Origin: Symbiodinium natans
Lineage: Eukaryota; Sar; Dinophyceae; Suessiales; Symbiodiniaceae
Assembly (NCBI GenBank): GCA_905221605.1
Contig: CAJNDS010002569.1
Span: 155,001-219,000, forward strand
DNA length: 64,000 bases
Direction of reading: 5' to 3'
The notes beneath the pieces are model-generated. The model searched no databases, was not told the DNA's origin, and saw only the letters and a list, made by a program, of their open reading frames with translations. Shown in pieces: positions 56,601 to 64,000 of this stretch; the first letter of the stretch is position 1, and every line of letters begins with the position of its first letter. Made by a program: the position numbers and the translations under genes.

Positions 56601-57792
56601 GGGTGTTCCCTTGGTCCCTAAACCCAAACCCCAAACCCCAAACCCCAAACCCCAAACCCCAAACCCCAAACCCCAAACCCCAAACCCCAAACCCCAAACC
56701 CCAAACCCCAAAAAACAAAAAACCCCAAACCACCAAAACCTAAACCCAAACACGAAACCCTAAACCCTAAACCCTAAACCCTAAACCCTAAACCCTAAAC
56801 CCTAAACCCTAAACCCTAAACCCTAAACCCTAAACCCTAAACCCCAACCCCTAAACCCTAAACCCTAAACCAAAACCCTAAACCCCAAACCCTAAACCCT
56901 AAACCCCAAACCCTAAACCCCAACCCCTAAACTTCCTAAACCCCAAAACCCCCAAACCCTAAACCCCCTCTGAAGGCTCCTGGCAGCCGACAAGGGCCAC
57001 CTGGAGATTGTAGGGCTGCTGGTGGAGGCGGGCGCCAACTTGGAGAAGACGCGAGCCCTCGGGGCGTCCCCTCTGTGGCTCGCGTGCTCGGGGGGCCACA
57101 GCAAGGTGGCTTGGTGGCCCAGTGGTGCCCTTTTTTGCTTTTTTTTTTTTTTTTAGGTTTTTTGGTTCAAGGTCCTCTTCATATTCAGTAGCCAACCCAA
57201 AAAAGGGTGCCCTTGTTAGATTATAAGATGGTCAATTGCTGGGCCACGGCAAGGTTGTGAAAGTGCTTTTGGAGGCCGGAAGTACCAAGAACAAGGTGGA
57301 CTCCAAAGGATCTTCCCCACTCTGGATCGCGTGCGCCAAGGGCCACCTTGAGGTCGTCTGCCTTTTGATCCTTGGTGGCCCAGTGGTGCCCTTTGCCCTT
57401 TTTTGGGGTTCAAGGTTCCCTTCTAAAGTAACCAACTCCAAAAAGGGTGCCCTTTTTGTAGTATGGTTACTGGGCTTCCAAGGATCCAAGCAGGAGCTCA
57501 CTTGGAGAGGGCCAACGTCCTGGCCGAAACGCCCTTGTGGAAAGCCGCAGAGATGGGCCACACCAAGGTGGTTCATCATCTCCTCCAGGCCGGCGCGGAG
57601 AAAGACCGCGCGGATGCGCGGGGGGCTTCGCCCTTGTGGATTGCCTCGGCCAAGGGGCACCTGCCCATCGTGCGCCTGCTACGTGAGGCCGGCGCAGACC
57701 ACGTCAAGCCCAACGCCCGTGGCGCCACCCCCTTGTGGATCGCCTCACACCACAAACGCCTGGAGGTGGTGAAGTTCTTAGGTGAGAAGTAA
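53676..57792 (+). CDS. Ubiquitin-like plus ankyrin-repeat protein, about ten exons
   Basis: Exons 53676-53777, 54401-54472 and 54593-54646 together give a 76-residue ubiquitin-like unit: MICIYMLSGE, DTVGALKRHVGVPWLRQRL, LLRDDQKLTELDTPADLELL. Then 55124-55194 (KLTHAAREGAIAELE), 55654-55759 (STPLQAASSVGHLEAVRLLL), about 55848-55870, an unresolved join, 56976-57105, 57254-57366 and 57483-57792 give roughly six ankyrin repeats (GHLEIVGLLVEAGANLE, SSPLWIACAKGHLEVV, GASPLWIASAKGHLPIV, ATPLWIASHHKRLEVV) and stop at TAA. This fusion is common in dinoflagellates and is presumably a protein-binding adaptor. Introns use GT, GA and GC donors. Only 55871-56975 is uncertain; it holds a family T element and a 160-codon frame on - that I do not trust. 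Confidence 0.8.
53778..54400 (+). other. Intron with long CCCTAAA array (GT-AG)
   Basis: Begins GTGGGG, next exon GTAGGC after TGGTCAG, giving GALKRHVGVPWLRQ. It contains CCCTAAA repeats at 53998-54147 and, at 54245-54360, a ~57-base tandem duplication (TAGGGTTGATTTGGGG at the end of each copy). Confidence 0.7.
54473..54592 (+). mobile_element. Introner, family 1, GA-AG intron
   Basis: Starts GAGCCTGGGGAGGCCCAGTGG-like, ends GGGTACTGGGTTACCAAG, next exon GAGCTGG; GAGC is duplicated. Phase-0 joining gives DDQKLTELDTPADL, matching the ubiquitin-like fold. Confidence 0.9.
55195..55653 (+). other. GC-AG intron filled with telomere-like repeats
   Basis: GCTGTGGCAG at the donor and GCTCAGCCAG after GCGAAG share GCT. 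Joining in phase 2 gives AELELLLSQPFDPDARHG, which fits the family. TTTAGGG units lie at 55210-55290 and CCCTAAA units at 55535-55640. Confidence 0.65.
55760..55847 (+). other. 88-nt GC-AG intron made of TTTAGGG repeats, flanked by a 21-base repeat
   Basis: A 21-base sequence with one mismatch (core GCTGGGTCTYGCTTGGGG) occurs at 55757-55777 and 55845-55865. Between the copies there are only TTTAGGG/TCTAGGG/TTTTGGG units. Cutting at GAG|GCTGGG and GAG|GCTGGG keeps LLLEAGSRLG in frame. Confidence 0.7.
55871..56008. mobile_element. Short inverted-repeat element, family T
   Basis: Long terminal inverted repeats CTTGGAGGTTCATGGTACTT and AAGTACCATGAACCTCCAAG; the interior has GCTGTACTTAGAACTGTACTT. 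GC flanks both ends. Confidence 0.75.
56612..56965. repeat. Array switching from CCCCAAA to CCCTAAA units
   Basis: About 56625-56708 is a clean run of about 12 AAACCCC units; after a short A-rich gap, 56755-56840 is AAACCCT, then mixed. It ends at the acceptor CTGAAG of the ankyrin exon at 56976. Confidence 0.85.
57106..57253 (+). mobile_element. Introner, family 1, GT-AG intron with T tract
   Basis: Starts GTGGCTTGGTGGCCCAGTGG, has about 18 T near 57135 and ends TTGCTGGGCCACGGCAAG before GTTGTG. Phase-0 joining gives SGGHSKVVKVLLEAG. Only GT plus a shared G is clearly duplicated. Confidence 0.85.
57367..57482 (+). mobile_element. Introner, family 1, GA-AG intron
   Basis: Starts GATCCTTGGTGGCCCAGTGG, ends GGTTACTGGGCTTCCAAG, next exon GATCCAAG; GATCC is duplicated. 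Phase-2 joining gives VCLLIQAGAHLERA, a proper ankyrin repeat. Confidence 0.9.
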
Positions 57793-60493
57793 GCCTCTGC
57801 GCCATCCTGCTAGGAACCACAGCTGTTATGTGGGGTCCCGAAATGCCCCTGAACCCTAAGCCACATAAACCCAAAAAACGTGGGCCAGCAGAGAGCCCAG
57901 ATTCGTCGGCTCGGACCCAAGAGCGGATCGTTTCCCGACTGCTGGCGGAAAAGGAGTTGGGGCGTGGGTTTAGGGTTTAGGGTTTAGGGTTTAGGGTTTA
58001 GGGTTTAGGGTTTAGGGTTTAGGGTTTAGGGTTTAGGGTTTAGGGTTTAGGGTTTATAGGACTTAATCATGTTGCAAGGCTTCTTCAGGCTTTCGTGCAA
58101 CATCTTCATGGATTTGTTCGAGTAGTCTTGAAGGCTTTGAGGACTTCGGAGGGGTACTAGGGGGTTCTAGCTGCATTCTGTGTTCTTTGGGGGTTGATTA
58201 ATTAAGGTTCCAAGGCTTATACGAGAACAGTTTCTGTGTGGTAGTTTTTCTGTTTGGTGGCGCTGGTGACGTTGTCGACGTTTGCCTTTCTAGGTTCTTT
58301 GCTGGGGGGCCCTGAAAAATCTGCTGAAAAGCTTAATTAAAAGGCTCAAGGGCCTACGTGTATTCAGAGGTTCGTTCTCTTCTGCGGGCAGATTCAGGTT
58401 TAGGGGCTTACAAGGATATCAGGTTTTCTTTTTTGGGGTGGGGGGCCGGGGGCGTCCCAAGCTCAAGGGTATGCACTGCTGCTTGTGGCCGGGTTTAGGG
58501 TTTAGGGTGCCCTGTGCCCATATAAGCCCTTTCAGCTGTGGGGATCTGATAAACCTCGTACATAGTCATTGCTTGTCATCCTTGTAGCCCTAAGCCCTAA
58601 ACCCTAAACCCTAAACCGACTTGGGCTGCGGGTCTCCAGCTCCGAGACGGCATCCGCGAACCTAGGGTCCACCAAACACCTATAGGTTTGCTTTGTGGTG
58701 CTTTGCTGTAACTTGAGATCGTCCTAAAACCCTAAAACCCTAAACCCTGAACCCTCAACCCTAAAGATCCAATGCAAGACACGGGGGGTGGTCGCAGGCT
58801 CAACGCGCATGGAGGCCAAATGCTGCTGAGTGTGCGACGACAGGACGCCCACACCTGTGAGCAGCTCTTTCTTGGTTCGGGTTCGGACTTGTCGAGGTGT
58901 TTCTTGAAGGCTCTTGAGGTATTCGGTTTAAGTTTACAGGCTTTGTCCTGTATCGATCTCCACATTCGGGGGCAATTAGGGGGCGAGGGGCCTGGTTTCG
59001 GAGATTTGGCCGCATTTGAGTCTAGATTTGAAGGTCCGTTTTTGCTACGATGGCAGGGCTTGCCTGGAACGCCAATTGAGTCAGGAGGTCCGGTTTATAC
59101 CCTAAACCCTGAACCCAAAACCCTAAACCCTAAACTACCTCTCATGGTGTCGGCGGTGTTTTCGATGATGACACGGCTTTCCAGGTGGGCCAAGGTAGCT
59201 TGGGACAGGGCTGGCTTTCTCAGGAGCCAGGCGTGGCCGTACTGTGTCACGCTGGCTCTCCTGGAGCAGCCCCGTCAGAGAGCTGCCAGTTTGTTGAGAC
59301 ATGAACTCCTATCCATAAGACCCTAAACCCTAAACCCTAAACCCTAAACCCTAAACCCTAAACCTTGCTATCTACACATGGCGTAGCATCAAGGTTTGTG
59401 AGCATGTGAATATCAGCGGCTGGCCCCAATGAACTTCATCCAGTCCGAGTGCAACTGAATAAAGTGCCCCTTTTTTTATGGCAGCAGCCCGACATGATCC
59501 TCTACCTTCCGAACCATGCAGCATGCTGGTGACTGCCAGTGCGAAGTCAAGAGCACTAGATGGACCGAACACGATAGGAAGTAGGGTTTATATTGCTGCT
59601 ATTGGTGAGTGTATATAAGATGCCTTTTAATCTTGGTGAGAGAAGAAAAAAACTGCCTAGCAGCTGTCTGCGACCTTTCGAGATAGATCGACATAGCATG
59701 TACAGGGAGAAGCCCTTCCCAGAGAAAGGCTATCTCCGATCATGCGCAGGGGCTCCACCACGGAGGGTGTTTTTGTCACGAACCTGGGGTCCTATAGGGT
59801 CGATCGTAGCCCTAAACCCTAAACCCCCAAACCCTAAACCCCAAACCCTGAACCCTAAGTGCTTGGCACATGTCAGGAGTGCAAACTCCGACTCCAGGTA
59901 GTTTATAGAGGTGCGCGTAGGCGACTCAGGGGTTAGAGGCTCTCGGGTCCTAGGGGTAAGGGTTTAGGGTTTAGGGTTTAGGGTTTCGGGTTTAGGGTTT
60001 AGGGTTTAGGGCCCAAACCCAAAACCCTAAACCGCCGAGACTATTCTATTGAAAAAAGTGCCTTGTTGGGATATTTCATCTTGTCCCTTATTGGCTCAAG
60101 AAGATGATTTTTGAAGATGATACTTCGAAATTCCTGTTTGACGGGCCATCCTAGCACTAAACCCCAAACCCTAAACCCCAAACCCCAAACCCTAAACCCT
60201 AAACCCTTAACCCTACATTCTGGTTCATCCGTGTTTCTTTCTTTCTTTGATGGGTGGGTGGGTGGGGGCACCTTCTGTGCTGGAGACTCCTGCGTGGGGC
60301 TGCCCAAGAACGTTTTGGCCTGCCCTTAAGGGCTTTTTGGGTTTAGGGTTGAGGTTTAAGGTTTAGGGTTTAGGGTCTAGGGTCTAGGGTCTAGGGGTTG
60401 TAAGTACAGTTATAAGTACAATTATAGTTGGTTCATAAGTACCATGAACCGTCAAGTAGAGAGGCATAGGATCTGTAGAGATCTAAGGTCTAA

Positions 60494-60585
60494 GGGTAGT
60501 TACATGGGCCCTTGGGTTGTTTCGGTTGCAAACGGGGTATATAAGGGGTCCCCGTTTAAGGGCCCATACTAAGGGACCATGTCAC
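60494..60585. mobile_element. Short inverted-repeat element, family P
   Basis: GGTAGTTACATGGGCCCTTG and AAGGGCCCATACTAAGGGAC with CATGTCAC. A family N element (60609-60705) follows 24 bases later and a family T half-copy (60400-60456) precedes it. Confidence 0.65.
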
Positions 60586-61171
60586 AATCCTAAGATGAGT
60601 GGGTGTGTCCGAAATTAGGTACCTTGTTGGCGTCCTTATCACAAGGGAATCTTACTAGTTGGGGGCTCTATATTAGGGGGGGTCCCATATTTTCGGAAAC
60701 CCGCAAGTGAGCAGCTTTCTGAGCAGCCGAATAGTATAGGTTCAATAGGTTGAGCCCTGAAACACTTTTGCCGTGAGCGAGTCCGAACCCCCCCTCCCCC
60801 CCGCCCCCCCAAGGGCTTATTTTAGGCTTTGGGGAGGTTCGGATAAAGGTTTAGGGTTTAGGGTTTAGGGTTTAGGGTTTAGGGTTTAGGGTTTAGGGTT
60901 TAGGGTTTAGGGTTTAGGGTTTAGGGTTTAGGGTTTAGGGTTTAGGGTTTGGGCCTTTCTTGGCGAGCCCCGTAGTCATCTGAGCTGATCTCAATCCGAA
61001 GAGGCTGAGTCTATTCCTGCAAAAAGGATGCCACCATGACTGATGGTTTTAGGGTTTCGGGTTTAGGGGTTTAGGGATTAGGGGAGAGATCTCGCTTGAA
61101 TCAGATGCTGCTCCAAATTACATTGCCATGCTAGGCACTTTTTTGCCCATAAGCCTTAAACCTGACCATAC

Positions 61172-61285
61172 GTGGCAGCCCAGTGGTACCCTTTTCCCTT
61201 TTTTGTTTCAAGACTCCATTAAAGAATTATGAAGTAACCAACCCCAAAAGGGGTGCCCACATTGTAATCTGGTTGCTGGGCTCGG
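61172..61285 (+). mobile_element. Introner, family 1
   Basis: Left GTGGCAGCCCAGTGGTACCC, interior AAGTAACCAACCCC and AGGGGTGCCC, right GGTTGCTGGGCTCGG. An exon-like hydrophobic frame (GYLGLGFSKVLPFLF) follows. Confidence 0.75.
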
Positions 61286-62204
61286 TGGGATACTTGGGAT
61301 TAGGCTTTTCCAAGGTTCTGCCGTTCCTTTTCCGAGGCTTTGTTCTCTGCATTTGGTTTTTCCAGACTCCGGTGTTCCAGGCCTACTCAGCACAGCTTCT
61401 CACTCAATGCCAAGGCTTCCTTTTTTGCTAAGTGGTCCTTTCCAAGGTTTTAGGGTTAGTGTCAATCACAAGTGAGTGGGGTGGCGGGCAGGTTTAAGGT
61501 TTAGCCACAGACAACCCTGCTCACCCCATTCACCCTAAACCCTAAACCCTAAACCCTAAGCCCTTGACAATACCGGCTCAACGACCTGCAGCACCAGAAG
61601 TCGGGGGAGAGCCGTATTTGACACACGTTAGAGGTTTTGGGTTTCAGGGTTTCAGATTTTAGGTCTCCGAAAGCGTAACCTATTGGAACTAAACCCTAAA
61701 CCCTAAACCCTAAACCCTAAACCCTAAACCCTAAACCCTAAACCCTAAACCCTAAACCCTAAACCCTAAACCCTAAACCCTAAACCCTAAACCCTAAACC
61801 CTTCCTGGTTATGGTTGCATGTGAAGTGGAAGGGGCAAGGCCCCGGCTACCGAATCTTTCCGAAACCCTGAACCCTGAACCCTCAAACATCAGGTGGCAC
61901 TTGCGAGGCCCAACATTCTATGTCATTTAAGGTTCAGCTTCCTCAGCGGTATACTTTCCGCAAAGCCCTAGGCCCTCAACCCTCAACCCTCAACCCTGAA
62001 CCCTGAACCCTGAACCCTGAACCCTGAACCCTGAACCCGAAACAATTCCAAGCAGCAACCTGCCGCCGGTTTTTCGGCCATGCTTCTTGCAGGAGCCCTG
62101 GGTTCCTTTAGGATTCAGGGTTCAGGATTCAGGATTCAGGATTTAGGGTTTAGGGTTTAGGGTTCAGGGTTCAGGGTTTAGGGTTTAGGGTTTACAGTAC
62201 TGGA

Positions 62205-62320
62205 GGGTAGTTGCATGGGCCCTTAATGTGGTCCCAAGCATCTTTGAAGGGTTCTGATGTATGGGCCCTCAACTTGGGTATAAGTGTTAAGGGCCCATAC
62301 GAAGTGACCATGTAACTACC
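62205..62320. mobile_element. Short inverted-repeat element, family P
   Basis: GGTAGTTGCATGGGCCCTTA and GGGCCCATACGAAGTGACC with ATGTAACTACC, around GAAGGGTTCTGATGTATGGG. Confidence 0.7.
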
Positions 62321-62345
62321 TTTAGACAGCTAGGGCTTCAGACCC

Positions 62346-62640
62346 GTGAGGGGGTTCTTAAGTTTCCTTGCGTGGGAGCAAGAGTCCGAGAAGACGGCAG
62401 ACGACAGGTTATCGGCCATTTCCTTTGGTGGTGAGGCGTTTGGTAGCCCAGAGGTACCCTTTCCACATCTTTTGGTTACGGGTTCCCTTCTACAGTCACC
62501 AACCCCAAAAAACGAATACCCTGATGATAACATGAATACTGGGCTACCAACAAGGCTACGGCCCGAGCTGACGCCATGGCCGCTGGCCTCGTCGACAGCT
62601 GGCAAGAACCCAGAATGCTGCACATCATGACACAACCCCC
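62346..62640 (+). CDS. Two exons of an unknown protein split by an introner
   Basis: Frame up to 62435 (LAWEQESEKTADDRLSAIS) joins across the introner 62436-62554 to a second exon from 62555 (ATARADAMAAGLVDSWQEPR) running to a second introner at 62639. The sharing of GC at donor and exon start supports a GC-AG cut in phase 0. The true start and the rest of the gene are not seen; no family recognised. Confidence 0.5.
62436..62554 (+). mobile_element. Introner, family 1, GC-AG intron
   Basis: Starts GCGTTTGGTAGCCCAGAGG and ends GAATACTGGGCTACCAACAAG before GCTACG. The interior has GGTTCCCTTCTACAG and ACCAACCCC. Confidence 0.8.
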
Positions 62641-62756
62641 TTGGTAGCCCAGTGGTACCCGTTGTGCCTTGATTTTTTGGGTTCAAGGTTCCCTTATGAA
62701 GTAACCTTCCCCAAGAAAGGGTGCCCTTGTTTGCAGATGGTTACCGGGCTGCCAAG
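62639..62756 (+). mobile_element. Introner, family 1, abutting a telomere-like array
   Basis: Starts CCTTGGTAGCCCAGTGGTACC, ends GGTTACCGGGCTGCCAAG, and is followed immediately by AAACCCTAAACTC repeats (62757-62800), so the intron here is an introner plus array. Confidence 0.8.
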
Positions 62757-64000
62757 AAACCCTAAACTCTAAACCCTAAATCCTAAAACCCTAAACCGCC
62801 ACTGTTGCATCAGCCGTTGGGGTGGCTTCTTCGCAGTGGCATGTTCAGTTGTTGTTCCTTTTCGGTGGTCAAGGTCATACGAACGACTCCCAGTTACTTA
62901 GCGTTTAGGGTTTAGGGCTTAGGGTTTAAGGTTTAGGGCTTAGGGTTTAGGCTTTAGGCTTTTGGCTTTAGGGTTTAGGATTCAGGGCTTTGAGGGCCGT
63001 CAAGAAATACATTGGGGAGGCTTTGGGCTCGACTCGGAACATGGGCATTGGCCAAATCGGCGTTCCCTATATAGGAGGGTTTCGGGTCGAGCGTCCCCCT
63101 TTCCTAAACCTTAACCCCTAAAGCTTAAACCCAAAGAAGGGTTTAGGGTTTAGGGTTTAGGGTTTAGGGTTTAGGGTTTAGGGTTTAGGGTCTCTGCACA
63201 TCAAGCTTGTCCTTGCACATGTTTACTTGTCGAGGTTCCCCGCTTTAGGGTTTGGAGTTTAGGGTTTAGGGTTCAGGGTTTAGGGTTTAGGGTTCCTTTC
63301 AAGAACCATGATGCTCTCTGCTCTGTGTTGAGTAGATGTTTGGATCCGGAATCCTAGTCCATGTGAAGACGCCAAAAAAAAGCGTGACAGCAGGAGCGCG
63401 GAGGCTGCTGGCGCCGTCTCTACGACAGCAGGTGCCGGCTCGGGTTTCCTCATGGTTCATTAGCGGTCTGGGATTTTGGGCAAACCTGAGAGTCCAGCCG
63501 GGAGGGGGGGGGGGGCTCTTGGGGTCCTAAAGCCTGCACCCCTTGAACACGCAAACCCTGAAATTCCAAGAAGCCTCCGAACAAGAATCAGCCCTGGAAA
63601 CGGCGTGTAAGGGATGCCAAGGGGGCGTCACAAGGCGTCGCCGCCTAATCCTGCTGTACTGTACCCCAAAATGGGTCTTTCCGATATGTCCCTTATAATG
63701 AATAAGTTGAATATATACGGAAAACATGTAGTACTTGTTGTGGAAATCTCCAAAGAGAAGCCCTAACTTCCCATGTATATGTTAAGCCCTAAAGCCCGAA
63801 CCCCAAACTAAACCCCAAACCCTGAACCCTCAACCCTAAACCCTAAACCCTGAACCTGAAAAAGCACCCTATGCCCTTGGGGGCGCCAGGTGGGCGCCCT
63901 AAGGCGCTGTGCCGATGCTGCCGAAGCAGGCCGATGGAATGCTAGGGTTTAGGGTTTAGGGTTTAGGGTTTAGGGTTTAGGGTTTGGGGTTTGGGGTTTA

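Larger units (their letters stand above)
57793..64000. other. Arrays, introners and exon-like islands to the window end
   Basis: Arrays: 57965-58055, 59320-59362, 60850-60950, 61685-61800, 61975-62040 (GAACCCT units), 62110-62190, 63138-63190 and 63943-64000 (runs off the window). Exon-like islands on +: 57900-57968 (SARTQERIVSRLLAEKE), 58770-58920 (RQDAHTCEQLFLGSGSDL), 59140-59323 (SMMTRLSRWAKVAWDRAGF, stop TAA), 61287-61430 (SKVLPFLFRGFVLCIWFF, hydrophobic, TAA), 61805-61860 (LWLHVKWKGQGPGYRIF), 62805-62880 (TVASAVGVASSQWHVQLL) and 63003-63110 (AVKKYIGEALGSTRNMGI). 58060-58500 and 59360-59800 show only weak frames. Confidence 0.5.

Noticed and set aside
1-64000. Many open frames ending in GFRV, GLGFRV or starting LNPKP
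   Set aside because: These residues are the translation of TTTAGGG/CCCTAAA units; such frames arise wherever arrays are in phase and are not genes.
63943-64000. Array running off the window end as a chromosome end
   Set aside because: Arrays of both orientations and comparable length occur throughout; nothing marks this one as terminal.
1-64000. CRISPR arrays
   Set aside because: The tandem repeats have no unique spacers of constant length and the organism is eukaryotic.
1-64000. Retroposed mRNAs carrying spliced-leader relics
   Set aside because: I looked for the conserved dinoflagellate leader end (TTTTGGCTCAAG) upstream of coding stretches and saw no convincing copy.

Overview
The window looks like nuclear DNA of a dinoflagellate, most likely a suessialean (Symbiodinium/Polarella-like) genome. 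Three things point there. It is saturated with interstitial arrays of the plant/dinoflagellate-type telomere unit TTTAGGG (CCCTAAA). Its splice donors are GT, GC and GA, always paired with AG. Its proteins belong to families typical of dinoflagellate gene sets: ubiquitin-like plus ankyrin, a TIR-like membrane protein, a RelA/SpoT-like protein, and a THxWG / NQH / RxWCxAE family. No rRNA, tRNA, CRISPR or bacterial-style operon was seen. All recognisable genes are on the + strand.

Layout: ~1.7-6.5 kb, a RelA/SpoT-like gene in at least eight short exons. 6.6-11.2 kb, arrays with short exon-like islands. 11.24-14.33 kb, a near-perfect giant inverted repeat with arms of ~1.16 kb. 14.3-24.9 kb, arrays, microsatellites and exon-like islands. 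24.99-26.53 kb, a four-exon multi-pass membrane protein. 26.72-30.46 kb, a ten-exon dinoflagellate-type gene whose exon phases all agree. 30.5-38.4 kb, arrays and islands, including ankyrin-like exons. 38.5-40.35 kb, a TIR-like multi-pass membrane protein. 40.4-53.6 kb, arrays, islands and short inverted-repeat elements. 53.68-57.79 kb, a ubiquitin-like/ankyrin gene. 57.8-64 kb, arrays, introners and islands.

The most interesting system is the intron population. Sixteen copies or relics of one introner family (left end CTTGGTAGCCCAGTGG, right end GGTTACTGGGCTACCAAG) lie in or beside exons. In the modelled genes the intron begins with a short sequence (GTGAC, GATCC, GAGC, GTAT, GAAG and so on) that is repeated at the start of the next exon. 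The donor dinucleotide therefore comes from a target-site duplication and the acceptor AG from the element's end. Telomere-like arrays obey the same rule: several introns are largely TTTAGGG/CCCTAAA repeats flanked by such duplications, and others are introners with an array grown or inserted inside. At least six further families of short inverted-repeat elements share the space.

All splice models come from reading frame and direct repeats by eye. No alignment or transcript was available.
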